Source: Rhodopirellula halodulae (GTDB lineage Bacteria; Planctomycetota; Planctomycetia; Pirellulales; Pirellulaceae). From it: a DNA stretch of 64,000 bases. This document shows positions 32,001-37,485 of the stretch, one piece after another (the stretch's first letter is position 1; each line of letters starts with the position of its first letter). The position numbers and the translations under genes were made by a program. The stretch lies in the NCBI RefSeq assembly GCF_020966775.1, contig NZ_JAJKFV010000029.1:2183372-2247371 (forward strand), given 5' to 3'. The notes beneath the pieces were generated by a model. The model ran no database searches and was not told the DNA's origin. It was given only the letters and a program-made list of their open reading frames with translations.

Positions 32001-34082
32001 CAGATTGAGTTCGTCCAATATCGCCAATTGTTTTGGGGCAACGATGAGATCGACGGGGACTCTGGCAACGACACGCTGGTCGGTGGCGATTCGTTGATGG
32101 TGGCGCCGTACGTTACAAGCGAAGAAGCGGATTTCCCCGAAACCGAAGGCGCGATTGGTCTGGACGCCGATTCACTGAGAGTCTTGGAGCACGAATTGTT
32201 TGAACACCTGCGGGTTCAACAAGCTTCACTGGAACAACGTCACCAATCGCGACTGGTCAATGTTGCTCAAGAGATTCAACGCGGGCCTGGATTGGATCGC
32301 ATCGCCTACGTTCCGTCATGGGATCGTTCATTGGACAACGATACCATTCGGGGCGGAGAAGACGACGATTGGATCGGAGGTGATCTTGGCATTCTTGTGT
32401 CGCCGTTACTGCGTGATGTTCCATTGACGGACGATGCACAGCGAGACTTGGATCAACACGTCGAGGCGATGCTCGACCAAATTTCCAATCTTGATCGCGA
32501 TCAGCACGCGACCAGCTTCGATCGTCGCGTTGGCAGGCTTGCCCAAGCCGCTTCCACGACCGATGCGATGACTCCGGAAGCTCGTCACGACCGGATCCAA
32601 GGACAGTGGATCATTGGACAAGACACCCTGTTTGGTGACGGCGGCGACGACATCGTGTTGGGCGATCACGGTTCGATGGTTGCGGCGATCACCGTGCCCA
32701 CACCAATGGATTACACATCGCTACGGAGATCGAATTACCACCTGGAGTTCATCGACGATTCGATGCGGACGTTCCTGGAATCGTCCACCCTTGATGACGT
32801 GGACGTGCGACTTCAAGGCGATGTGATTCGCGGTGGCGATGATGACGACGTGCTGATGGGAGCCGTCGGCAATGATGACATGGATGGTGACGCGGGCAAC
32901 GACACGTTGCTTGGTGGTAACGGAGCCGACTTGCTCAGCGACGGAAACGGAACCAATTGGATTCGATCCGACGGTGGCAACTATCCCAAATTGGATCTGC
33001 AAGTCGAAATGGGACAATTCCGTTTCGATCATCTGTCCTCCATCAACCAACAGTTGTTTTTGGACGCCGCGGCGGGGGCACTCGATCCTGTGGGTTGGAA
33101 AGTTCAGTCTGATGGCAATGAGTTCGATCCCGGCAATGGCGATCCCGATGCGCCGGAGACTCCCGAGGAGCGGCAGGTCGATCTCGATGGCGAATTGGAT
33201 GCCGTGACGGGACAAGCGATTCTCTATTCCGCAACGGTCACGGACTTGCCTGGCGGAGCTTTGGTGGGCTATCTGTGGGAAGTCCACAACGCGGACGGGG
33301 AGATCGTTTTGACGGGCGCTGGTCAACGCGTCGCATTCACCCTGCATGCTGCCGGGCAGTACACCGTCCAAGTGCGTTCGTCGGATACTCAGAATGGTGC
33401 CGGGGTTGCTGCTCTCACATTGACCGTACACGCAACCCGATTGATTGCCGACGACGATCATCCAGGCAAATTCATTTTGTCGATCGGAGGGACGGACGAA
33501 GACAACGACATTCGTTTGATGGCCGATCGCTCCTCGGCCGATTCCGTCGAAATGCGAACGCGAATTGGACGTGGTACTTGGGACCGGCAGTGGTTCACCG
33601 ATATCTCACGCATCGAGGTTTATGGTGGAGATGGCAATGACGATTTGTCCTCCGACCGACGGCTCCGTATTCCTGTTCGCTTGTTTGGTGGGGCAGGTGA
33701 TGACGAACTACGTGGAGGGGCCGCGAATGATTTACTCGATGGCGGAGTCGGGGATGACCGGCTGCAAGGACAGTCCGGCAACGATGTGGTGATTGGTGGC
33801 TATGGTGCGGATCGAATCGACGGCGGCTTTGATGATGACTTGCTGATCGCTGATGCTTTGGATGCGTTCTCAGCCGATCGTCTGTTGGCGGATTGGTCTG
33901 ACTCCGCTTTAGAACCCGCCGACCGGATGGCTGGTTTGGTCAACGACATGCTGGCCGCCAAAGTCGCGGATGGTGCCGTCGATGACTTGGATGGTGACCG
34001 CGGACTTGATTGGCTCTTTGGACAGACCATCGAAACGCTTCACGCACGACGCGGAGATGACGACCTGACAACGCTCTATTGA
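14073..34082 (+). CDS. Giant secreted RTX/adhesin-like multidomain protein (6,669 aa)
   Basis: One open frame of 20 kb. The start is the TTG at 14073; no ATG lies near, and TTG at 14091 is an alternative. A basic N-terminus leads into F-L-E-D-R-R-L-L-A (residues 44-52), the LEPR-XLL-type motif of large planctomycete surface proteins. Then, roughly: flagellin-hook-IN-like segments (610-1050); repeats of a W-x-x-D-G-F-x-x-G-x-x-I module (1840-2000, 2420-2470); a first RTX block of about 20 G-G-x-G-x-D nonapeptides (2890-3123); three Calx-beta-like segments with an N-W-x-x-P/D-Q signature (about 3470-4475); a long second RTX region (4930-6310); a PKD-like domain (6370-6453); and a last RTX block (6513-6597). 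RTX repeats fold on calcium outside the cell. No secretion system is encoded nearby. Adhesion or cell-surface structure is the likely role. Confidence 0.9.
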   Translation: MNIEHLLAQLRRRSSRVSKRGTARSVRSKSQAVRVRRRPARVEFLEDRRLLASDVALSGNTLIVSGDDVDANQYVIQVVDSGGNDAFQIGSNVAITENDAALTDTDSDPNQVTVDIGSISRLDVLGGNQSNVFEVGQAAGQNIRLIGEGGTDSYRLLNQFGTVDIDDANGSLDLSSLSSWTTEVSGGVATVQANSGASVATVANASSFELTPNVLSASGATDAVNQGLSELAQLGDELVSAGNLSDNQSMLDGRSVGDYLPLGDILREKIASPVADYLASPSTADGNLLGLLNALDSVSGVSSLADALLMFDVVVDATSTGTRTTLDLAITAELTHSEVQFGLPDDLLSLNDALETSLGVSQWSGELTTGFTWDLQIGWDAASTAYFFVDFVDDLEVTAGIDETAAEVELNAGLLGLNVGAHGPSNAASTLTFDFQTSLGVSGLAGLDGQNGGAADGMVRTIELQAADRLDLLSDDPSPMAQVDANLYAVAGGISGITDDQAAHIQWSDDLYDSSPTLTQNVTSLGIDPFFYSDATTLLQMTEQFSIFLDTLSAKTIDGSVVPLTAGLTLGDVVDVSTVYETLVVEPVRLPQYLTSTLLTDVTSGDPLGTSGDAAADLVLQLRDGSTYAIDLDAGNPTTLGQVTQTIVSAVGNASKLIRVNDSQNGVTLVDLTSGDEKFQFTARTNSEGEDFEVVGNLGLDAVAVQRDAVGDSAEEWVIDVAPVHGPAFATIQTFASLVNAQTAGVVSGLAYDPDAAGGPKLLFEIAVDHALPNVDGNAMSLLDLGDLQQIDLSAGTVDVSDARLGMQFPFELLLTEVGRDVESTTPIAELNGGRGVSVTQYSDGSVADLDIRVGNGTRFSVDLDLGIGAKSLSEFGITNGVGSDLTVTLRDGTSFQVELSDVVASTDNVASNLAELMELIQAAAEDAGATDADFDATVDVARSSLRLTDKTSGEGAFAISGRVADALAMGPSSMVEVDGADAHRFEKPIGTLGDLVIQITDQAQAAGLTLPDPMNPGVAWDFDVRLIGAGIEIVDKTSLESVITGAVQANPANDQLQTAGLFVGQDLQFRAVTITEGTGSGQTRIITSNTNDVLSLSQPWDVRPDATSRFEVENGLFVNAANRSAAVFGLGLSNAQRDDGAERTVGGAPLHGDTPSRRLKLASADAPHLRLTMDLDEGTAGTGIALYGPLEVVVSGATIQNGAYQTELTLREKTLDRLNAGLENPSSMLLQGVVASESSFAIDLQVGADPVVPINGVVGTTPLEANIDNLFDVQAGDEIIVPTLSNDDAVRSLLQSLSSMTTDDFLSSLDSVSDYLFELQTQSKLAESLPGLPRSIGTMFGFGEKFEKRLDEVRDLPISTLQQLHAALNDTTQKTAQTLAGDLATQLSFDEAAALLTFDLAYQLDAIQPSLPLTLDLTSLGDDLNDDGDNLQQLGLRQVAAVVDSSAASLLDVNAEGEVHVSMGIDLSDPQSPVTELLSDSNPNEGTWAEFTVQADSGESMNFPAVLGSMAVGVVGGQFTLAKDAAAATLEPVEYQAKLHSDVNVATALEHAALPNRTTVNVDGEASASFELVLPETVIPADAPAGVSPNLSVIITDLNDIAAGNPSRSSTVSTNMSGVSGQWPTFETLSQNFSLTDSMEGFQLGVQRLFRGLDDVFDTALLGQDLPLVGKQLADAADFLDQMGDAVYANLEQLPRSGITLDSVHLALFDAFGPGGFGWLQDSPLPSNPDTFVNIDDIAVTRETIVTASGRELVTGVEYQMDLEMDPASLQFPIDLDLLLPGLGLTTDALADVKFGFKMPLIVGVSVLDGVYLDVASDEDFEISLDISLPSHVANLSGSPQLTWHNTESSLPRITRDAGNWIMDGFQVGQIIEVSGTQNPAGNDGRFVIAAIDATGTEITLAATDTSLSSSDQTTDRVVPEGPTSGVQIQVTTVSMVGGPSLTFDNASHSIARSSGSWLADGFRAGDRITVNQTHTNDGSYVIAAIDATGRTLALEGLAPGSGSLNNASGVSNARVHSDQRHGFDAEMGVLPYRIWDATPGQSEFTGTFVVDLHDPNVIAGAPRLSVNDLDSQPELPIAPRGGFASAPLPELLSIHEGMGVGEAIVMHDLAIQLETNLPRTAAFPPFRTQLDVTGWDWQLSDSLLTRTVPESVAFNDVQFELVGFVRDFLGPTLTRLRAALDPMDGVIDFLTSEAMPILSALFGRTSYASAPGVFGGRTEAGDFAGAADVIRKLVDGGTPSHTGFTNYLDLIGLVSSKRHLTAINELVGEHWIDLGRFVIDSNEATDRRATVESIYNEALNAERNKGDFDDKPFRLSGSPELVFATGDHSIERRNFELNHRTLTFGAALGGGVSIISDVPWTNYGVGGGFTITIEGLTGANASFNGDYLVYSVSGNTALATHDGFHSTSGPMVVPRTLINASTWHEEGFQSGQTIRIDGGQNAGTYVVQTVSATKLAVVSTLTANESLQSPAEVDVRVQNSVGDYSGSIEGQIGAVLDNPFSSAQKAATSYLMTQTLPGRGIGYGMGLLGGVVREAFSPIDSSLRGFDPIELPILSEAFGLLMGDTTFGNHTASDSQLMSYSTPELQFTLYQDFPLDKKTFFCEVPFGSAFASSGICDVVSSGSPTPFISVSFEARMDYGVAFDTTGLQLYRDSANPDAIVEGFYFDDTDGVDLNPSLIGGNESGPIGTSYGVTDVPQSRILGGIGVGVFRKFGTGLGSLKVGVEMSFHTGQDLNFHDPDGDGRIRSSEFDVLTQSVVDANGMLTFADSENAFDKSVRIEVRGDAFLKIKALFITVIDVRVNIFTFGFNIPLEDKAFDAPNLATLTGGTLRLHVGDADSGTRGYRTSDPNEVIYVGYNPSTNQIVVSGFGSQSERFSASQISLIEASAGNGNDRLIVSHSVNRRVSFDGGAGNDVLLGGSGPDELIGGLGNDVINGRLGNDSIWGDLKVPGGGGLDWLFGGDGRDTIYGGPGADVIRGWRDDDDLHGGDGDDLIDGGSGNDSLRGDDGIDFLFGNIGHDMIVGGARDDRLEGGPGQDRLEGESGEDSLHGGLGNDSLDGGPGNDSLYGLNHNDQLHGGSGEDFLDGGLGSDVALGGDGADRIYSRDGNDRLDGQDGDDTFKVFFVRGKVNSLLSILDTGTTGVDVFDAIGTVDPDQFLLRASVSGTNAFVAVLTDPDHSSDQPAYNPSVQRVNYLGVERILVQGGLGDDQFAVDDTAAEVTIDGGDGDDAFQVGQLFRSQRTKVEANVSVDDVFATIETTRGFLSNGISQPMTISGGLGNDHFVVFHNQAVLTLNGNEGDDGFEVRAFALVGSREPERARTDITGGAGADLVQYAVNAPVNIDGGDGFDTLTVIGTEFGDDFVITEDGVYGAGLTIDFTNIESLRVDAAEGNDRFYVKSTSEKFLTELFGGLGDDTFNLSGDTPPVVSNDLKGHSGIVTNNMSYSSDLRYEDLKLHGVSSNVADNEEPFVVIRTSNGSTIVGEAGSVDASVVDFYEVVLTQPPMSGFDVWVYALAPLPSTSQRELGVLAFRLSSVAPGAVKKEDGSAVTLKFTSDNWYIPQRVDVLADDEVQQDTGRLFTREELSQADTFTYDDAAFEGKRSAVINHIVSSTATTISGTPKALFDSPTITIDTNLPFYEFVGETITVTSADGLSTQSRRIVDARLVGGKMQLTVDRSWLAGANQPDATSTYSIALASSTETGHPVQVRNTTFTVEDPSDPANPLIASPIDFLGRQITIVDGAGVGQSRFITGASKVVNFAASAKQVDRDHPKTFAINLSSGGQAVVPTSGGVLNLYFLADLDYVTETMTISLDGVPLEVLYDDFSGRQYQSLYASIPLSQAQLQTALTDGRLELQFTPSQDVNDLDQFYDAQSRVSFDLQFQIDAANPHLIAGTGGEVQFTLDRGWSLTDPPSQQSQYQIQIDDSLVGRLSAVNESPVGLPVDPAFPPELDTRTTFTDHEADFESGFGAEGLRGATIEIVGGPGAGQRRLILGTVDTTTLILNGDWRTDPVVGESLYRIARFDGLAVSSVGVEINDNDEAGLVVDETHGLDQSLSADAVADTNTVTAVIEGGDGDHLGERDVVRVKLTRQPTSNVTLRLVYDLVQLGLQTVAGVPIASNALTFTPGNWDVDQEVMVVGLVDQIREGFHVSQIKLELDSGDVDQELVQVDRFNIPSNAAVEFVGLSERPTRISSVQYKGQTLQPKEDNVVAGTISKPVFAVISNKIVFFAGNEVTKVSGNDLTVTYTYLKSGFDAAFTQPVLVRIDDADAPTVLVRETGGSTDVVEGATRFMVLHFDGDEFAASALVGQDVSVTDGTGAGQSATVISSDGNQITLDTVWTTPPDETSELNLMTASGTVQRFVTKVDSSSWSDDQYEVVLTAPPVDDVSAGRRVVEILVTPEITKTSRTGGVRTDARQVTLRNLDGLDPSRVRVDPDDPNRLIVTFDETNWDIPVRIGVQAIDDLKVDGGDTKVFAPGPNTLSGILGPVVVNGAGGDGSLAGLGDPEILPQETNVKPATGEVDSIVGTSVNLDVLTTDQLASIGILPDLSNVGTLIGKTFEVVATYPTADWLQVFPSATVGSPRDPVVGQFRLITDATVDGNQITLTLNERFGAGAATFDIQPGATSSTIEVELSRQEQLRLGVSNVSDLHGRTIELLDADGTELSSVVIDSAGVTSDGKISIEVQADWTSVANATASFFIQSEDLIQGFAITNESLNFFVDEFNAVDYMFVHDEDSPADSTGYLTAERLWGLNLGPDVTVGGRLQPGGIQYGNLEVLQVDLGRGNNDFHVLGTHKRADDPSTLADETFQTWTIINGGNDVYWPVTDRIGDHFTVGINAVDHFDVVAGTVAEGHNPSETELASLTDSTAPFGDTDALVGMEVTLTGVNGTQQTRTIIRNTVDTLFIRGTWTELPTLGDTYTITDRADGPLAINAQGGDDSIDATGSTLGVVAFGGLGKDTLIGGLGDDILFGDQGRVDYSTVADADGHTRIVTRLGDAASPISGTVTGDYADASNLVDSSANFPVPDGFDIGLVGLMVDINNGTGFLQTPRLITDNDANRLSISPDSTTTLDATSAYRISTDPEDQTDGIVRGPTRLITVDDLLGDIDTIQGGGGADQIIGGVGDDDLFGDAGDDVILGDAGVIERSAVAANATGTVVASVLDRVRTKAPDAGGKDLISGGDDNDIVFGGFETDYINYDRSENPGVGESGNDIIVGDNGLADFDVSSGVAILVEVSTNEPTYGGDDWITSGTGEKILLGGVGDDHLLAGSDASPDIIIGDEGTATFDSEAGLRYRIATQTPGVGGVDTITAGDALNLLLGGSGGDFITGGNSQDVIFGDNGEILFDAAGIRQRLITTDPTYGGVDTIAGRGGNDIIIGGTDGDLISGGSDHDVILGDHGEVDFTRPADRNVISRFIEASDGGGDDTIDGDDGDDFVWGGQGNDLIRGGAGQDDLVGGHNVPFGSDTDDTIEGGDDEDALLGDNGIITRELIGSELGNWTTYLAPFAHVVVRELQPFDDLDLIGGDDVLRGDAAMDMLLGQRGDDTIEGGDHDDELIGGLGADTIQGGSGHDFILADAGQILKDLHSDGSPQINHDGVWHRDFVTERIARVSDVIPLSPTALSELPADLVDRLLDADQIVLASVHLPTGQFHTDHNGVSQTVALLLDLVAADDDIVDGGDGNDVVLGQRGDDFLRGGAGDDLLVGDHGINVAPYETDLPQMVDATRLIGTVAGYDSLSGMELDLPGLGHVIVPDFVAEPGKLVDERPRWDRVTDINSDLSNIANDDRISTTDNLHLSASVMITPDLQGHTSVLSGGDTVLGDDGDDWIVGDQWIVNSELHSGITAVDEAIERVQSTIAGVMHALSSATLDRDVVRHELHSQPIVETDIRVANDTLQGGDDNDTLIGDNGTVELPSTQAIPGSGTVSENALTLLNRLNAYRMMADDAIQLVSRVHYGLIEQLLADAESARPGLPSLSTNQIEFVQYRQLFWGNDEIDGDSGNDTLVGGDSLMVAPYVTSEEADFPETEGAIGLDADSLRVLEHELFEHLRVQQASLEQRHQSRLVNVAQEIQRGPGLDRIAYVPSWDRSLDNDTIRGGEDDDWIGGDLGILVSPLLRDVPLTDDAQRDLDQHVEAMLDQISNLDRDQHATSFDRRVGRLAQAASTTDAMTPEARHDRIQGQWIIGQDTLFGDGGDDIVLGDHGSMVAAITVPTPMDYTSLRRSNYHLEFIDDSMRTFLESSTLDDVDVRLQGDVIRGGDDDDVLMGAVGNDDMDGDAGNDTLLGGNGADLLSDGNGTNWIRSDGGNYPKLDLQVEMGQFRFDHLSSINQQLFLDAAAGALDPVGWKVQSDGNEFDPGNGDPDAPETPEERQVDLDGELDAVTGQAILYSATVTDLPGGALVGYLWEVHNADGEIVLTGAGQRVAFTLHAAGQYTVQVRSSDTQNGAGVAALTLTVHATRLIADDDHPGKFILSIGGTDEDNDIRLMADRSSADSVEMRTRIGRGTWDRQWFTDISRIEVYGGDGNDDLSSDRRLRIPVRLFGGAGDDELRGGAANDLLDGGVGDDRLQGQSGNDVVIGGYGADRIDGGFDDDLLIADALDAFSADRLLADWSDSALEPADRMAGLVNDMLAAKVADGAVDDLDGDRGLDWLFGQTIETLHARRGDDDLTTLY
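28860..32690 (+). repeat. Higher-order RTX modules ending in G-D-x-G, about 14 variants
   Basis: Within the giant gene, short RTX runs are each closed by a motif of the type D-x-I-x-G-D-x-G (for example I-L-F-G-D-Q-G, I-I-V-G-D-N-G, V-I-L-G-D-H-G, L-I-G-D-N-G) and followed by a variable insert before the next RTX run. I count about fourteen, some degenerate (L-A-D-A-G, V-G-G-D-S). Inserts are short and beta-like at first, then become longer and helix-rich in the last five. Ordinary nonapeptide repetition does not explain this pattern. Confidence 0.65.
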
Positions 34083-34083
34083 T

Positions 34084-34103
34084 TCGGTCGTTGGTGAGAC
34101 CGA
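34084..34103 (+). terminator. Candidate terminator hairpin after the giant gene
   Basis: TCGGTC-GTTGGTGA-GACCGA forms a 6-bp stem one base after the stop codon of the giant gene. There is no T-tract, so intrinsic termination is doubtful. The rest of the 255-bp gap to the next gene shows nothing recognisable. Confidence 0.35.
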
Positions 34104-34337
34104 GATCTATATGTTTGGAGCTTTCGAAAAAGCGTGAATCCAAAGGCGGGGTTAGCGCGGGAATCGTCGTGTCGGTGTAGACTGACAGGCCGTTGATGGG
34201 ATGTTTCTCCTCCGCTCGTATGATGTGCAGGAGCTGATCAAGCCGTTGAGCTTGTCGATCACAACCCCGTCCACGTTCACGTTGGCGGATCGCGAGGGTC
34301 CGCGAATGTTTGCCCGCCTCCATCCCCCTGGGTTCTC

Positions 34338-35819
34338 GTGCTCCGATTCACCATCGCTTTGTTGACGTGTTGCATCACGTCATCGTTGTTCGCGCAAACG
34401 CGTCCGAATTTGGTTCTGATCATCGCCGATGACATGAACTGGGACGATTGCGGAGCCTATGGGCATCCGGCAATTCGGACGCCCAATCTAGATCGTTTGG
34501 CGGCGGAAGGAATGAAGTTCCAGCACGCCTATTTAACAACCAATTCTTGCAGTCCTTCGCGTGCCAGCATCATCACGGGGAAGTACCCACACAACACGGG
34601 GGCGGAGCAACTGCACTGGCCGCTTCCCGATGACAGCGACACCTTCGTCGGACGCTTGAAGGACGCGGGGTACTACACCGCCGCCGCGGGGAAGTGGCAC
34701 ATGGGCGATGCGGTGCGAGACCACTTTGACAAAATCTACGAAGCATCGACGGCGGGGTTTGTACTTCCGTCCGGGAAGGACGGTCAGCCCGCCAAAATGA
34801 TCGCGGCGCAGCCGAGCGGTTGCGAAGATTGGGAGCGTGCGTGTAAGGAACGTCCTCGCGATCAGCCGTTCTTTCTATGGTTGGCAGCCTTGGATCCGCA
34901 CCGGGAGTACAACGATGGGGCGTTGGATCCTCCTCATTCGCACGACGACGTGATCGTACCACCGCATCTGCCAGATGTCCCCGACGTTCGCGAGGATTTG
35001 CGTTTGTACTATGACGAGATCGGGCGTCTGGATTCGTATGTCGGCAAAGTGATGCGTCAATTGGAACGGCAAGGAGTGGATGACAACACGCTCGTTCTAT
35101 TCATCAGCGACAACGGGCGCCCTTTCCCTCGCGACAAGACATCGCTGTATGACGGTGGGATTCGAACCCCGTGGATCGTGCGGTATCCCAAAAAGGTTGC
35201 TTCTGGGACGACTACCCAGGCATTGGTCAGTGCGGTCGACATCGGTGCGACGTTCTTGACTATGGCTGGCGTTGAAAACCGCAAAAGTTTTTCAGATTCC
35301 AGTCGCAGCTTTGCGGCGGTTCTGAACGATCCCACGAAGTCACATCGCGAGTATGCGTTTGCGGAGGATCACTGGCACGATTTCGAAGATCACGCCCGTG
35401 CGGTGGCGACCCATCAATACAAGTTGATTCGCAATGACTACGTCGATTTGCCGGCAACACCTTCCGCCGATGCGGGACGCGGGCTGTCTTGGCAAGCGAT
35501 GTTGCGTTTGCAAGACGAGGGCAAGTTGACCGAAGCACAGCAAGCGTGTTTTCGTTCCCCTCGCGACGCTTGGGAATTGTATGACTTGCAACGCGACCCC
35601 GGCGAATTGACCAACCGATTTGACGATCCTGCCTACGCCACGGTTCGAGAGGAACTGCAATCCGCGTTGATGAAATGGACACAGCGGACATCGGACTACA
35701 TGCCCACCCGACGAACTCCTGATGAATTTGATCGAGTCACCGGGGAACCCGATCACTCGGTTCGCAAGCGACCCCGTCCGTCGAAGCTACAGATGTTTGG
35801 GACGAATGGCGCTTACTGA
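34338..35819 (+). CDS. Secreted type I sulfatase
   Basis: 493 residues with a signal peptide ending at S-L-F-A-Q. Metal and active-site signatures are V-L-I-I-A-D-D-M-N-W, C71-S-P-S-R (formylglycine motif) and A-A-G-K-W-H-M-G. F-I-S-D-N-G-R near residue 255 gives the C-terminal metal ligands. The family desulfates carbohydrates in the periplasm or outside. It opens a six-gene plus-strand run; the next gene starts 52 bp downstream. Several such enzymes in a row point to stepwise desulfation of one complex polysaccharide. Activity needs a formylglycine-generating enzyme encoded elsewhere. Confidence 0.92.
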   Translation: MLRFTIALLTCCITSSLFAQTRPNLVLIIADDMNWDDCGAYGHPAIRTPNLDRLAAEGMKFQHAYLTTNSCSPSRASIITGKYPHNTGAEQLHWPLPDDSDTFVGRLKDAGYYTAAAGKWHMGDAVRDHFDKIYEASTAGFVLPSGKDGQPAKMIAAQPSGCEDWERACKERPRDQPFFLWLAALDPHREYNDGALDPPHSHDDVIVPPHLPDVPDVREDLRLYYDEIGRLDSYVGKVMRQLERQGVDDNTLVLFISDNGRPFPRDKTSLYDGGIRTPWIVRYPKKVASGTTTQALVSAVDIGATFLTMAGVENRKSFSDSSRSFAAVLNDPTKSHREYAFAEDHWHDFEDHARAVATHQYKLIRNDYVDLPATPSADAGRGLSWQAMLRLQDEGKLTEAQQACFRSPRDAWELYDLQRDPGELTNRFDDPAYATVREELQSALMKWTQRTSDYMPTRRTPDEFDRVTGEPDHSVRKRPRPSKLQMFGTNGAY

Positions 35820-35871
35820 GTTTGTTTCCTGCCACATTGCCCGACTTCTTTCACCAAACAAACGTGACCTT

Positions 35872-37419
35872 ATGAGAAGATTGCTTCCAGCACTATTCGT
35901 TTTCGCCAGCTTGAGTTTTCTGTCGTCGACGTCGGCGGATGATCGGCCGAATGTGCTGTGGATCACGATCGAAGATTGGTCCGCGGATCTGTCGTGCTAC
36001 GGAACGAAAGGCGTGCACACACCGAACGTTGATCAGCTCGCGGCGGAAGGCATCCGTTATGAACGAGCCTTCACCACGTCGCCGGTTTGCTCGACGTCAC
36101 GTTCCGCAATGATGACGGGCTTTCATCAAAACTACATCGGTGCAAATCAGCACCGTGAGTACAACAAGCAACCTCTGCCGCATGGAGTGCGACCGATTCC
36201 GCATCTGTTCGCGGATGCGGGCTACTTTACCGCACTCATGAGCTACAAAACCGACTGCAATTTCCTTCCTGACAAGAAGGAGCAATTATTCGAAGGAACG
36301 GATTGGAGTCAGCGTGAAGAAGGGCAGCCGTTCTTTGCACGCATCACCTTTGGGGGCACCCACCGGGCGTGGAAACGTGATCCAAAGCGTCCCATCGCGG
36401 AAGAAGACGTGGAACTTCCGCCGTACTACCCCGACACCCAATTCATCCGTCGTGATTGGGCCAATGGTTTGGAGCAAATGCAGTTGGTGGACCGAGAAGT
36501 GGGGCAGCTTCTCAAGCGTTTGGATAGCGAGGGACTGACCAAGAACACCATCGTGTTCTTCATCGGGGATCACGGTCGATGCCACATTCGCGGGAAGCAG
36601 TTTTTGTATGACGGTGGCATCCGCATTCCGATGATCATGCGTTGGCCTGGCAAGGTGGATGCGGGGCAAGTCAGTGAGGACTTGGTCATGTCGATCGATA
36701 TCTGTGCCACCATCCTGGAAGCCGCCGGAATCGAGCCTCCCGTCGCCCTGCACGGAATGAGTCTGCTGGATCCAAAGCTCGCCTCACGCCAATACGTTTT
36801 CTCGGCACGAGACAAAATGGATGAAACGCATGACGCCATGCGAGCGATCCGTTCGAAGGAATTCAAGTTGATACACAACTTGATGCCGGAACGAGCCTAT
36901 TGCCAATTCAATCAGTACAAAGAAGGTGCCTACCCGGCGCTGGCGGAGATGAATGTGCTGCACATGCAAGGCAAGTTGAACGCCGCGCAAGCTCATTTCA
37001 TGGCTTCGGTCAAACCTGAGCTGGAACTCTACGATCTGCGGGAAGATCCGCATGAAGTTCACAATGTGATCGATGACCCAAGCTATGCCGACACACGTGA
37101 CAATCTGCTCAACCCTCTGAACGAGTGGCGTGAGAACGTGATTTTGGATCAGGGCGTCAGCGAAGACTTCCGTGCATTGAACGTTTTTCCTGCCGCGATC
37201 TCCGGCATGAGTGTGGATCGCTGGGTCGAAAATCATCGCGATGAGTACGACTATGAAAAGTACGGATGGCCGAGTTGGTATCCCACTCGCTCGTTGGAAC
37301 AATGGCAGGCGGCCCGCAAAGCATGGGAACCTTGGGTCTTTCGGGAACCTGATTCCAAGATGGAACGACCCGCGTTGACGCTTCGCCAGCAGAAACGAAA
37401 AGCTGCGAAAAAGAAGTGA
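35872..37419 (+). CDS. Type I sulfatase family protein with C-S-T-S-R active site
   Basis: 515 residues from the methionine at 35872; the frame is open from 35722 but only inside the previous gene's end. A signal peptide (R-R-L-L-P-A-L ... S-A-D-D) precedes V-L-W-I-T-I-E-D-W-S. The formylglycine motif reads C73-S-T-S-R, with Thr in place of the usual Pro, and the G-K-W-H signature is replaced by S-Y-K-T-D. The end is lysine-rich. It resembles the heparan N-sulfatase-like branch of the family. The substitutions may limit conversion of the cysteine or simply mark a subfamily; catalysis is likely but not certain. Confidence 0.88.
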   Translation: MRRLLPALFVFASLSFLSSTSADDRPNVLWITIEDWSADLSCYGTKGVHTPNVDQLAAEGIRYERAFTTSPVCSTSRSAMMTGFHQNYIGANQHREYNKQPLPHGVRPIPHLFADAGYFTALMSYKTDCNFLPDKKEQLFEGTDWSQREEGQPFFARITFGGTHRAWKRDPKRPIAEEDVELPPYYPDTQFIRRDWANGLEQMQLVDREVGQLLKRLDSEGLTKNTIVFFIGDHGRCHIRGKQFLYDGGIRIPMIMRWPGKVDAGQVSEDLVMSIDICATILEAAGIEPPVALHGMSLLDPKLASRQYVFSARDKMDETHDAMRAIRSKEFKLIHNLMPERAYCQFNQYKEGAYPALAEMNVLHMQGKLNAAQAHFMASVKPELELYDLREDPHEVHNVIDDPSYADTRDNLLNPLNEWRENVILDQGVSEDFRALNVFPAAISGMSVDRWVENHRDEYDYEKYGWPSWYPTRSLEQWQAARKAWEPWVFREPDSKMERPALTLRQQKRKAAKKK

Positions 37420-37485
37420 CGTTATGCGTGCGCAAGACATAAGCCGAGTGGACCAACCCGCAACGACTTCCCCGAACGTCTCAAC

